DNA of 64,000 nucleotides from Siphonodentalium dalli (GCA_032622095.1 CP136061.1:35899797-35963796); one strand, 5' to 3'; positions 47,647 through 58,177 are shown, numbered from the stretch's first letter. The notes: generated from the letters alone by a model not told the origin. Translations and numbers: made by a program.

Positions 47647-48456
47647 TTTCCTAAAATGAATGGTATTGATTGACCGATATTTTTCAACTTTATTGAGGAA
47701 TTAATAGTGACTTGCCAAAACTTTTGCCAAATTTAAATAATTTTTGCCGAATGTGGATTATTTTTGCCATTGGCAAATTTGGCAAGTGGCAGCCCTTTCA
47801 ATCGTCTAATTGAGGATCATTGTCCGACAGGCAGAGGCTTGATACATGTAGGTGATGGCTGCATGATACAAATCTAATTGACTGAGTGTATCTTTTAATG
47901 AAGTTTTTGGTACCGACCGTTGACATTGCATGGTGCCAAATCAATCATTCGTGGCGCGGTTAGGACATTACGGCTATATATACGGTTAGGAAGTGCGCAT
48001 AATTTGATGACGTACATGTATAGTCACGTAAAAGTTGCCGTAACCTATCCGTTACTTTTACGAAACGTCCATATTACTGACAAGAGACATGCAGAAGCTT
48101 CGGATACGAGTATATTCCTCATGTTGCCGAGGTATCCGGTTGAGTAGTTTCGGATCAAGACCATTCTCCACATAGAGAATATGTCCTATTATAGAGGGAG
48201 GGTTCATATGACTCATATATAGAGTTGTTTTGTTTTTGTTTTATTGGGGATTGGGATTTAACCAGGGAGGATTTGGAAGGGGGCGGAACCCCTTCCCTAC
48301 CACCCATTTTTGAAATTTTAATACAATACAGTTATGAGATGGACACAAAACATGAAATGATGAGCGTGAATAATGATCTGGGCGTTATGTTTTCTTTTCT
48401 TTGCCTTCTTTTTCCTTCTATATCGGCTGATGTTGTTGCTGCTGTTGTTGTTTCTG

Positions 48457-48678
48457 TTACGGAGACGATGGCCCTTTTTCTTTTGCTAGAGCTTTTAAAT
48501 CTGCTAATTCTTTCTTTGCTGCTGCCATCGCCTCCAGAGCGCTCCGAACGACTGTGTCGTCCCTTGGTGAGTAGGTGGAGCCGCTGTTGGGGTTGTTTTT
48601 GTTGCTGGTGGTGGAGATGGAGGACACCGGGCTGTGATGGTACTCCGGTGTCGAAGGTGTTGACGTGTCCATCTCCAC
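48457..48678 (-). CDS. Unclassified element copy 2, ORF B
   Basis: Minus-strand ATG in GTGGAGATGG, as in copy 1. The product begins MEMDTSTPSTPEYHH when counted from the preceding Met, contains STYSPRDDTVVRSALEAMAA and ends AKKELADLKALAKEKGPSSP. It shares the TP-rich start and the helical charged end with copy 1 ORF B but lacks the long EE/RL segment and Lys-rich tail. Confidence 0.5.
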   Translation of the reverse strand: MEMDTSTPSTPEYHHSPVSSISTTSNKNNPNSGSTYSPRDDTVVRSALEAMAAAKKELADLKALAKEKGPSSP

Positions 48679-49139
48679 CCCGAAGTCTGCGACCGGGACG
48701 CCCGGGTGGTATCCGTGTCCCTGTCTCCGCTGACCTCTATGACGATGGCAGGGACATCCGGAGTGGCAACGGCGTCCCTGCCTCTGGTGGTAATATCGTC
48801 CTGTGCTCCATGTCCGGGGGCCAAGTGGAAAGGAGCTGGGCGTCTCTCAGCTTTACCCTGTCTCCACCTGGCCCTCCTGTCTACGTCCCTGTGGCGGCGG
48901 GCGGGTGTCTTCTTCTTCCTATTCCTCCCGATCCCGATCTGCGTGGTCTGGCCCGTCCCGGACCGGTGGATCCCGGTCCGTCCATCCAAGCCACGGCCGG
49001 CAGAGGGTTCTGCCGGGGTGACCTGGTATTCCAGCACCACACCCAGTCTGCCCATACCAGCCTGGACATGCCAGCTAACACAATGGGCAGACTGGAAATC
49101 GCTCAGCATGGGCTGGACTTGACTGTGGATTAAATCCAT
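48504..49139 (-). CDS. Unclassified element copy 2, ORF A
   Basis: Starts MDLIHSQVQPMLSDFQSAH on the minus strand. It continues with TPAEPSAGRGLDGRTGIHRS, the basic block GRNRKKKTPARRHRD and RDAVATPDVPAIVIEVSGDR. Each block has a counterpart in copy 1 ORF A in the same order. The two copies are in opposite orientation, 1.0-1.5 kb apart, and copy 2 lies outside the hAT-like element. The nucleotide identity looks moderate, so the copies are independent and old. Confidence 0.55.
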   Translation of the reverse strand: MDLIHSQVQPMLSDFQSAHCVSWHVQAGMGRLGVVLEYQVTPAEPSAGRGLDGRTGIHRSGTGQTTQIGIGRNRKKKTPARRHRDVDRRARWRQGKAERRPAPFHLAPGHGAQDDITTRGRDAVATPDVPAIVIEVSGDRDTDTTRASRSQTSGWRWTRQHLRHRSTITARCPPSPPPATKTTPTAAPPTHQGTTQSFGALWRRWQQQRKN

Positions 49140-49259
49140 AACCAACCAAGTCCGGCGACAAAGAACTCACGGTCAATCAACGGCTTTGTGCGTCAAGCAC
49201 TAAATGCGACCGTCCCGTCGATTGACAGGAACACGAATGATGAATGAATATAGAGTTAC

Positions 49260-49980
49260 GAATATACGCTTAGGTTATACCACACTGTCCAGTCGACTCG
49301 GGGGCCTATCATGCAGTGCAAACAGCGGCCTATCAGTGTCACACATATAGGTCTACTAGTGTCACACATTTAGTCATATCAGTGTCACACATATAGGCAT
49401 ATCAGTGTTTTTTCTCCAGTTCGAGGAATCGCGATTACGAATTGACCGAATATTGTTGAAATAAATTATAATGGGAAGGTTTATATAACCCGTTTGGTAT
49501 TTACCTGATGGAAGGGTCAACTGGCGATGCCCAGTTAGACTGGGGGTGATGGTAAAGTCACAAAATATTCCGCATGACCAGGAATTATGCGAGGTCGGTT
49601 TAAAATATAGGCTGATTTGGCCAAATACATGTGAAGCATCATGAATTAAGTAATTTCTCATAAAGGCTTTTGAAACAGTTCTTTTATGTTCAATGACCAC
49701 TATTCCGAACACGTTGACGTCATTTTTTGGCGAAATATTGACAGTTTTCACTAACATTACCAAAGTATCCAATCTCACAATAAGACGAAAAATGACTGAT
49801 ATGAACACCAGTTTGACACCAATTTACATTGTTTATATGGTTGGTGTGGTGATATGCATGCATGTGACGTTCGGGAATATGCATGCAAAGATAACGTCTG
49901 ATAAACATACATTTACATTCAAAATTTCAAATTGATGCCACCTGCATGCCACCTGAATATGACATATATTCCTTCTATAG
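49260..49980. other. Intron 1 end, no further gene recognised
   Basis: Short tandem phrases CAGTGTCACACATATAGG at 49335-49405, then AT-rich sequence. Open frames on both strands (up to 144 codons at 49374-49808 minus) show no recognised domain and no paired splice sites. Confidence 0.45.
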
Positions 49981-50082
49981 AAATCGCCAACGATGATTCA
50001 TATGCACTCAGAAAAGGTTTAGATGACCAGGATGACATAGACCGCTCTCGATTCGTCGACATTCAAGATGACTCTCCACCTG
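49981..50082 (+). CDS. Gene 2, exon 2: acidic linker
   Basis: Acceptor TTCCTTCTATAG, donor GTGAGTAT. The two leading bases complete a Lys codon begun in exon 1. The exon then encodes IANDDSYALRKGLDDQDDID and RSRFVDIQDDSPP plus one base. Symmetrical 1-1 phase, 102 bp. Residues 60-93, rich in Asp, form the stalk between the membrane anchor and EGF-1. An ATG-started frame exists upstream but joins in frame only by ignoring the acceptor. The exon is identified mainly by phase and splice sites, so it is less certain than the EGF exons. Confidence 0.65.
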
Positions 50083-50394
50083 GTGAGTATGTGTTAATCG
50101 AAATCACTAAGTCTCGGTGGCGACTACAAGATGACTGATTCCGGGTCAAAGTTCTGGACTAGAACCCGTTTGTGAATAGTCGACATTGGTCAAAATTAAA
50201 AGAGTTTTTAAATCTTTTGAGTGCTAGTATGTTTCTTAGAAGGAAACTAAATTTAAATGATAGATGCATCCATATACTTCGCGAAACCTACTTATGGTAT
50301 GTATTTATGCAAGGTGACTTGTTAATTAGTATTATGAAGTTGTCACACCTGCGATTCGGCACCGTATTTTCTATATTTTCATTTTGGGAATTCC

Positions 50395-50490
50395 CAAACG
50401 TGGCTCGATGGTTGTTAGGGTACATTCATACACTGCTCGATGGTTGTTAGGGTACATTCACACGTGGCTCGATGGTTGTTAGGGTACATT
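50395..50490 (+). repeat. Three-copy minisatellite (GGCTCGATGGTTGTTAGGGT)
   Basis: CGATGGTTGTTAGGGTACAT occurs at about 50407, 50439 and 50470, with slightly variable linkers (CATACACTGCT, CACACGTGGCT). Noncoding. Confidence 0.8.
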
Positions 50491-52210
50491 ATTACACTGG
50501 CAAGTTTGCACGGCATTGTTTGCAGGTATTTTCTTATAGAAAACCTTATGGTGCCAGAATATGAGCGGCAACATGCATATACAATGCATATTTACCAAAG
50601 CTAACGACTTGTGAAGTAATATTAATTTAGATAATGCCACATGTAACCGGGCTACTAACGCATAGACTTAAATACGTTTATCGTATAGATTCTTGCGAGA
50701 TAAATGCAAGATATTTACAGGAAAATTTCGATAGCATCGCTAATAGTGGAACTACATAGCTTATACTTCTAGTTATATGTGGTACATTTGCTTTTTATAA
50801 GCATTTTAACATTCAGTTTCTTGCACATTACATTGTAGCTTTCTATACCGAAATGTCTGCAAAAGGATGCCTGACAAATTTGCGTGTGTAAACCAGGGGG
50901 GGGGGGGGGGGGGGGTAAAAAAAATTCCGGGCACGTATGCCGGGGTGGGTGGGTGGTCGATAGGACCAACAAATATTTTTTTCCGCAACTCAAAAATATT
51001 TTTCCTGCAAGTCTTTTTGACTGTTTTTGCAATGAGTTTGGCTTAAAACACATCTATTTGTCAATATTAACATAAATGACAAATTTCATGATGATCAGAC
51101 AAACAGTATAGCCTGTAGCCTATGCTAATGGATTTAATTTTGAAATCCAAGATGGCTGCTGGCAGCCATGTTTTTTTGACCGAATGACCCCAAAAGACTT
51201 GTTCCTATTTACATGTCCATGACTAATAGTATGCACAGAAATTCATATACAGCTGTTTACAGTGAATTTCCCCCCGCAAATCTCTGTTTTAGTGTTAAAA
51301 GGGGGTGGGTGTCAAAAAATGGTCGGATAAAACTGCCGAAAACGGAAAAAATATTGGACGCGGGGGTGGGTGGGTCCCAATAAGGGTTGAAAGTAAAAAA
51401 TCAGCATACGTGCCTGCAAATTTTTTCAGACTCTCCCCTGTGTAAACACTATTTATTTTTCCCAAGATATACAATGGTGCATGCAGAAATAGTCACCAAA
51501 AGATTGATACTAAATATCGTTGATCGACGATAAAGGGATCTGTCATATTAAAGCATAATAACAACTACCAGCGCGCCGCAAGTGCGCGTGGTTGTTTATA
51601 CCCTAGGCGCAGGTGAATGACGTCATATATTATTTTCTATATCCATCAGTGATTTTTCAAAGATCGCGGGTATAAATTTTGGAGAAATTGTCACGTGACT
51701 TCCGGTTACTACTTCACAACATAACAAAGAATTCCCATGTGATTTAGGCCTAATAATTTCATTTAAACCAATTTCGTTCGTTAGCTTAAGGAAAACGTAA
51801 AATAAAGCTAGACGTCATGACACGGTTTCTGACATCATTTTGGATTTGTGGGCCAGAATCCAAACAAGATTGCACAATCCACGACACGTCTTGTTAGGTT
51901 GTCATGTCGTCTCTGTCGTGACCACTGCATGATGTTACATACATTATTCTTAGAGTTATGTCACCGATAAAAGGCAATTTTGAGGCACAGCATGTGTGGA
52001 TGTTCCACTATGTGTCACCTACGATTCATATTACAAATTTCTATTATATCACGGTGGGGAATCACGTGGTTTTGAGTTGATGGGAATCACGTATTCCAAA
52101 TGGCCGAGGCGATCAAAAACGCGACCAGATGCGAGGAAAAAATGTAATAAACTAAGATCTGACCTATTACACATTTTTTGACAGCTACGAGCAGATGTTA
52201 TACCATTTTC
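50491..52210. other. Intron 2 of gene 2, left part: no gene recognised
   Basis: A poly-G run (50897-50915) and G-rich GGGTGGGTGG tracts (about 50944 and 51363) stand out. The short palindrome CCAAGATGGCTGCTGGCAGC (51151) is shared with 7391. Otherwise AT-rich sequence without recognised coding. Confidence 0.5.
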
Positions 52211-52397
52211 CAAACAAGCTGATACCTCATTTATGTCCAAATTCATATTTGTTTTCTCTAACGTTCTGACCAAAGTGGTCAGTCGAAGGATTCTCCAAGA
52301 TGTATGGACTGGTGTATTCCACGAATCTCCGACTGGCAACTTTGGTCAGAATGTTATAGAAAACCACTTCAGAACAAATAAGGTATCAACTTGTTTC
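52211..52397. repeat. Palindrome, about 187 bp
   Basis: CAAACAAGCTGATACCTCAT faces ATAAGGTATCAACTTGTTTC; inner pairs include TTCTCTAACGTTCTGACCAA and TTGGTCAGAATGTTATAGAA. The 106-codon open frame over it is explained by the palindrome. Confidence 0.7.
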
Positions 52398-53214
52398 AAA
52401 AATAAACTAGCATATGCTCGCAACAGTCAAACTGCTATGTTTTGTATCAGTTCCTTCCTCGTATATTATGTTTTTGTGCGTTTGCAAAGTTTGAATGCAT
52501 GGTACTCACCAACCTCAAAACCAGGTCATTCCCCACCATGTATATGGTCATGATGCATTTATTCGCATGTTGACGTTTATATTATGGTACTATATGGTGT
52601 TCTATGACGAAATTGATAGCACCATGCAGACAACGTAATGTGACATGCGCTTAGAGTGGCATATATCCAGCAATCTGCAACCGACGATGGTCTTATCCAA
52701 ACTTGTTGGCATCTTTTTAGCTGATTGGGAGTAATTTCCAAAAATGTCTAAATCTACTTTTGGCATAAAATAAAATCTTGTTTTTATGGGGTGCATTCTA
52801 AAACTATGTTCAAAATTTCATTAAACCGCTCCAGGATCCAGCTTCCACCTCAAAATTCATGTCATTAGGACGACGAGAAATTTGTCTGCGAGAAATTGGG
52901 ACCTTGGTCATCATTATATTTAGCCTCGAATCTTCTTTGATATGCCTAGCAGACACCCCCTTTCTTTTGACAACATACCTTTATGTACCACCTTCATTAT
53001 GTGGGTAACTTATAAGACGGACATGTTGTAAAGCCATAATTTCTTTCACCATATATATATGTTGACAAACGGAAAGGCCCATCACCCCCCCCCCCCCCAT
53101 CAGTCAGTCAGTGCTCCGTTCTGATTTGTTATTGTCATTCCGGAGGGCCAGGTGAGATTTTCGCTGCGTCGGACATATGTGTCACCTTGTCAGACACCCA
53201 TTTACCGGTATTGG

Positions 53215-53716
53215 TTAAAGGTACGGTTGGCCTTGGCGGTGGGTGTCCTGTGAAAATATTTCCACCCGTCAAAAACCGCCACAAACAGAAAGAACAACAA
53301 AATGTAGAGAGACTTTGTCCGTATACAAATAAGAAATATCGCATAAAAAGTATGTTGTTATCATATATTTGACCATTGTTATGTAAACAAAAGCATAAAA
53401 GGTTACTTTTCTGGTGTTTGTTTATATTATGATGGGAAACATAAAGAGTGTTCTTTGTTGGTGAATTCCTAATATGGAACGAATAAAGAGCGTTTATGAC
53501 ATTTGTGTGTGATCAGCCAGCAGCATTGTGCTGTCTTATGTAACACAATCAGGCTCTTGCTTAGGTAAAATATAGTAAATATTTATGATAACATGCTGTT
53601 TACGCGATGGTCATGGTATAAATGAACGAAACTGTATGCGTTTTAATGTTTTTCTGTTTACGGTGATTGGAACAAATATGAATATTTTCGACAATTAAGG
53701 CCGCACGTGCCTTTAA
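53215..53716. mobile_element. AGGCACGGATGGCCTTCG-family TIR element, copy 2
   Basis: TTAAAGGTACGGTTGGCCTT at the left, GGCCGCACGTGCCTTTAA at the right. The interior AAAACCGCCACAAACAGAAA and ATATCGCATAAAAAGTATG match the copies at 23394 and 58790. TTAA at both ends. Flanking sequence of about 85 bp (GTCATGATGCAT...ATGGTGTTCTAT) is also directly repeated at 52550-52605 and 53750-53805. Confidence 0.75.
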
Positions 53717-54351
53717 CCTATAAAACAAACGCTTCTTCTATATACATAGTCATGATGCATATTATTCGCAAGTTGTCGTGTTTATATTGTGGCACCATAT
53801 GGTGTTCTATAGCGAAAATCAAGACGAATCACAACATTAGAGACAAGTATTTATTCTACACCCATTGACATGATGTACATGTATTCAATTGAATCCCACG
53901 AGTCAATTTAATACACATTGTTGTACACCACAGATGAAATATACAAGCAGGAACTACTTCGATGACACTGTTGCCAGGAAGATAGCTATCACTATATCTT
54001 CCAATGTTATGTCAGCACTTCTTTGTCAATAGGCAGAATCTGGTTGATAATCTTCCAAATACTGTTATCCCTTTCGTCAGTATTTAAAATAAATTGTGAT
54101 GACACCATAAGATTGAAAATGAATCTAAAATGTTTCGAAGAATTTCAGTAATATATAATTCAAATAAATCGATTTCCATATAATCTTATAGAGCATCATT
54201 ATAAATTATATAATTAAAACAAAATATGTGCGTCAGCTTTAGTATTATCAAATCAAAGTATAATTTAAAAAACCCGAGAATGGATTCTGCATAAAAAATT
54301 ATTTTGCTTACGATCTCCATTTCTCTCCGTTAACCTAGCCTCTTACCCACA

Positions 54352-54792
54352 TTACACAAGTAATTTAGTGGATGTTCGCTTTGGAAATGACTCTACATAT
54401 TTTACACAAGTTCTGAGTGATTTGTCCATGATACTTAATGCAGTTGTTTGCTGAATTGGTATGAGTTCTGTTCCGTACAATGCTTTGGGAAGAACTATGG
54501 TTTTTATGATTGTGCACATATTTATCGGTGTGATCCTTTGGAGGGTTTTGCTTCCCATGATTCCAAAGAATGATTTTCTCAATCTATCAGAGACGAGAGA
54601 CGCGACACCGTGGCAGATTTCTTCTTTGTCACACCCAAATGGCCCTGAATCTAAAACGTAACATACATATGAACGTTCGAAGCGTTTACTAGGCACATAA
54701 GAAATTTGTCTATTTGGTTGATCGTTTAGAATTATATGGGTGTAAGACTGGAAATGTCCAATAATTGAGATACCAGTTGGAAAATATTCCAA
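54352..54792 (-). pseudogene. LINE reverse transcriptase fragment (thumb region)
   Basis: The minus-strand frame contains GVASLVSDRLRKSFFGIMGS, then KTLQRITPINMCTIIKTIVL, then PKALYGTELIPIQQTTALSI and a segment ending SFPKRTSTKLLV. The order RL-K...FGI...L...LPxxLYGxEL is that of the region after the catalytic domain in CR1/jockey-clade LINE polymerases. The catalytic motif and endonuclease are absent. The first 40 or so residues do not look polymerase-derived. A dead, truncated copy distinct from the one at 37.5 kb. Confidence 0.7.
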
Positions 54793-55122
54793 CTAAAAGG
54801 GTGCAAGTGGAAGTTATCGATCTGATTCAAGGTGTGTAGTGAGAAATTCCCAGTTGGAAACCCTCTATAGCCACGTCCCGATGTCATTGGCCATCGCAGG
54901 TCAACGGGCGGGGGTGAAACAAAATAGAATTGGACACTACTGGACATCATTTGTTGCAGAATGAAAGCCAGAATTGTGTCCCCTAAATTCACTATTTGTT
55001 GAACTCATTCTACTTAGGCCTCATATAGTCACTGGAAAGTATCTTTGTTGTCAAATTAAACATTTGTTTCTTTAGAAATTTCTTTACAAAGATCAGTTTT
55101 CTGTTTTTCATTTTAGTTTCTC

Positions 55123-55783
55123 TACGGTGGCTGATTTGCGACATACTCAATACATATATTACCCCGAGATCTCGAGATATTATCTCGAGATCTCGACATA
55201 ATTATCTCGAGATCTCGAGATAACATGCATATTTAAACATCTGATGTAGTGGCAATGTGACAACAACCAAGATGGAACGCGAGCAAGTCGATCTCTGTCT
55301 CTCACTCAAACTGTCTGTCTGTCTCCCCCCCCCTCTCTCTCTCTCGCTCTCTCTCTAGCTCTCTCTCTCTCTCTCTCTCGTTCTTTCATGAGTCCCGGTA
55401 CATACAAATCGACTTTGTTCAAATCCGGGAATCTCGATTGATAATCTGGGACTCGGGTCTCTGTCCCTCCCAATCTCCCACTCTCTCTCACTCTCCCACA
55501 CTCTCTCACTCTGCATGTCTGTCTCCCTCGCTCCAATCGACTTGGTTCAAATCCGGAAAGCGAATCCGGGTTATTCTCGATTGATAATCTGGGACTCGTG
55601 TCTCTGTCTCTTTCCCTCTATCTGTGTGTGTGTGTGTCTCTCTCTCTCCCTCTCACTCTCTCTATCTCTCTCTATCTATATCTATGTATATATAACATCG
55701 GCATTGAATAAATAAATCATTTTATATATGCTCGTTGTGATAAAATCCCAACAGTTATTATATATATATATATATATCTCCCG

Positions 55784-55815
<32 letters not shown>

Positions 55816-56134
55816 GGCGAGAGAGAGACATAGACCCGAGTCCCAGATTATCAATCGAGATTCCCGGATTTGAACCAAGTCGATTTGTATGTACCGGGAC
55901 TCATGGAAGAACGAGAGAGAGAGATAGAGAGAGAGAGAGAGGGAGCGAGAGAGAGAGATAGGGAGACAGACAGACAGACAGACAGACAGTTTGAGTGAGA
56001 GACAGAGAGCGACTTGCTCGCGTTCCATCTTGGTTGTTGTCACATTGCCACTACATCAGATGTTTAAATATGCATGTTATGTCGAGATCTCTAGATAATA
56101 TATGTATTGAGTATGTCGCAAATCAGCCACCGTA
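55123..56134. mobile_element. 1.0-kb fold-back element
   Basis: TACGGTGGCTGATTTGCGAC at the left is answered by GTCGCAAATCAGCCACCGTA at the right. Successive inverse pairs follow: AACATGCATATTTAAACATC, TGACAACAACCAAGATGGAA, AGTCCCGGTACATACAAATC and GATTGATAATCTGGGACTCG. Arms are about 400 bp, rich in (CT)n on the left and (GA)n on the right. Only the left arm carries a run of CTCGAGATCTCGAGAT palindromes (55172-55226). ORFs over it are Ser/Leu or Arg/Glu repeats without meaning. Confidence 0.88.
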
Positions 56135-56261
56135 CTTACATGTAAATTGGCAGACGAGTCAGAGTGAGACGACACATTGCATAATCGAGGTTCCCAATGG
56201 GTGTACATCACACATTCACCATTTGGGAACTTCAATCTGAGTCTATGTCTCCCATAGCAGA

Positions 56262-56372
56262 TGCGGTCATGCAGAATGAGGTCCCCAGAGGGTGAATTTG
56301 GTGATGCTAATCCGCTATGCGGGATAACTTTACTAAATTCACCCTCTGGGGACCTCATTCTGCAAATGACAG
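56262..56372. repeat. Palindrome upstream of the EGF-1 exon
   Basis: GCAGAATGAGGTCCCCAGAG (then GGTGAATTT) faces AAATTCACCCTCTGGGGACC (then TCATTCTGCAAATGACAGGC). The centre is GCTAATCCGCTATGCGGGAT. It is a compact relative of the element at 12998-13617. The right end lies 49 bp before the exon. Confidence 0.85.
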
Positions 56373-56420
56373 GCACGCTAAACTCAGACTTGGATCGGGG
56401 CCAATTTTGTTGCATTTCAG

Positions 56421-56534
56421 GTTACCCATGCCACAACAACAACTGCAAGTACGGACGTTGTACAGTGAACCGAGTAAACGGATCAACCGGGTGTAATTGT
56501 TATGGTGGATACACTGGAACCGTATGCCAGTTTG
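56421..56534 (+). CDS. Gene 2, exon 3: EGF-like domain 1
   Basis: Acceptor TGCATTTCAG, donor GTGAGAAA; phase 1-1. It encodes residues 94-131: GYPCHNNNCKYGRCTVNRVN then GSTGCNCYGGYTGTVCQF. Six cysteines (97, 102, 107, 118, 120, 129) have the spacing C-x4-C-x4-C-x10-C-x-C-x8-C of an EGF-like domain. There is no calcium-binding D/N-x-D/N-E signature at the start. One exon encodes one domain, the standard unit of exon shuffling. Confidence 0.88.
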
Positions 56535-57023
56535 GTGAGAAAACTAATATGATCTTTGGTTTAAAGTGATGTGAAACACTCCGGTAGAGTGATCAAATAG
56601 AAATGGAGAATAATAAGTAGTAATTTTTACAAATATTATGTCCAAATAGATATTCGATCGTTTTCGCAGATAGTTGCGTCCCTAATCGAGAAGTAAATAT
56701 TTACAATTGCGCGTAGTTCAGACGATGTTTTCTATGGATTTAGTAAGGTCGATTTGTTTGAATTTTTCGGCGATGTTACTAGAATGCTATATTCCTCCAG
56801 TTGGCATAGTGCCTGAATACTAACTTACTAGTTTCACGCACCAGAATAAGTACATAATATATCTTTAATGGGCAGACGCACGTTTTGCATAAATCCAGCT
56901 AAAATTGGAAGAGTTTTCAACAAAGAATTTCTCTGGATCTATCTGGCGAAGAATCATGAATGTCACATATCATCATCTTCGCTGTATATATAATTAATAA
57001 GAGACGACAAACAATGGATTTAA

Positions 57024-57366
57024 CCCTTTACCCAACAGAACGGCCCTGTGCTAATGCATTCTCTTATATATGCGAGTCGACCATAGGTCGCCTCGCATAT
57101 ATAAGAGAATGCATTGGCTTAACACATTAAAAATTATAGAATTGTTAAAGAATGTAAGAAAAAATGTTAAAAGTGCATTTTTTAGGCCAATGCATTCTCT
57201 TATATATGCGAGGCGACCTATGGTATAACTGTAACCATCACAATGTGGTCAATGAGCCGGTTCCAATGATATCCATATTTGTATGGTTTTATTGAGACAG
57301 GCCCAAGATAATTTAGGCTCTTGCAGCTTTATTTGGCCGTTTTTGGCCGGTTTGTTGGGTAAAGGG
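57024..57366 (-). mobile_element. TTAA MITE copy H with one damaged palindrome
   Basis: TTAA at 57020-57023 and 57367-57370 with standard termini. The palindrome at about 57050-57117 is complete. The second (from 57185) stops half way at its centre, after GCGAGGCGACCTATGG, and continues directly with the TATAACTGTAACCATCACAA part. The arm from the centre outward has been deleted. Confidence 0.88.
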
Positions 57367-57828
57367 TTAAATACATTTGAGAGGTTGAAAATATTATATA
57401 TTTTTGTTTCCATTTCGGGACCACGAACTGTTAGAATAAGTAATAATTTCACACAACCAAAGAGCTGATTGTATTGGATCTATGAGAGGAGGCTTCACTT
57501 GTGTCACAATGTTGAGTTCAAGTTTAATTGTATTTATAACATCATACCCTCATATATTATCAACTGGAAATTGGCCACATTGATAAGAGAGATGGTTGTC
57601 AGCTTTAACTTGTTTATAAACTCGGGATCCAGAACTGATCTCAGCCCAAATTTTCATTGATAAACAGGCATGACATGAAAATTCTCAACCAATTTGTCTG
57701 AAAAAATGGAACTATTTTATATGCACAAACCCATTATCAGGTTGCGCTTGGATATACACATTTGCACCTTTCGCTCTTCTTTCGAGTTGACCCATGCGCC
57801 AAGTGAGCGGAGCATATAATAAACAGAA

Positions 57829-57978
57829 CATCTACTCTTTTTGGTTGGATATAAGTAATTATCTCATTCGTGATGACAAACCAATTAATTCCACTCGCGG
57901 CAGAGCCACTCGTGGAAATTAATTTATTTTTTGTCATCACTCATCAGATAATACCCATATCCAACCAAAAATGTAGAT
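57829..57978. repeat. Palindrome, about 150 bp
   Basis: TCTACTCTTTTTGGTTGGAT faces ATCCAACCAAAAATGTAGAT; inner pairs include GTGATGACAAA / TTTGTCATCAC and AATTAATTCCACTCG / CGTGGAAATTAATT. It lies in the intron between the two EGF exons. Confidence 0.75.
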
Positions 57979-58177
57979 ATCCTCTATGGATCATTACCAT
58001 GTATACATGTAGTACATGTATTCCATATATTCTTATATTGTAATCAGGATTCACCCATCTCTGTTAACTGGTATTTAGGATTCATGCAGGGATGGGGTGT
58101 AGGGGTGACGCACTCCACAGGTGTGATTTTGAATTGCCTCATTCGACATTGACCGGCCAAACCTTCTTTTTTAACAG

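Larger units (their letters stand above)
44604..47794. mobile_element. hAT-like element, 3.2 kb, with 8-bp target duplication
   Basis: CTTTCAAT at 44596-44603 and again at 47795-47802 flanks a segment starting CAGGGTCCGCGCTGG and ending AAGTGGCAGCC. Within 100 bp of each end TTTGCCAAAT-type motifs repeat: four at the left (44632-44695), about five at the right (47712-47785), the last ending TTGGCAAATTTGGCAAGTGG. An 8-bp duplication, CAGGG start and subterminal repeats are hAT traits. No hAT transposase is visible; the interior instead holds the repeats and ORFs listed below. The terminal repeats are short and imperfect. Confidence 0.7.

Noticed and set aside
48225-49133. Plus-strand 302-codon frame opposite copy 2
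   Set aside because: Longest open frame in the window, but antisense to the conserved ORF A/B; its peptide is Ser/Pro/Leu-rich and has no counterpart in copy 1.
55417-55550. TTCAAATCCG strings resembling a tRNA T-arm (B box)
   Set aside because: No A box or cloverleaf can be formed; the strings are part of the fold-back arms.
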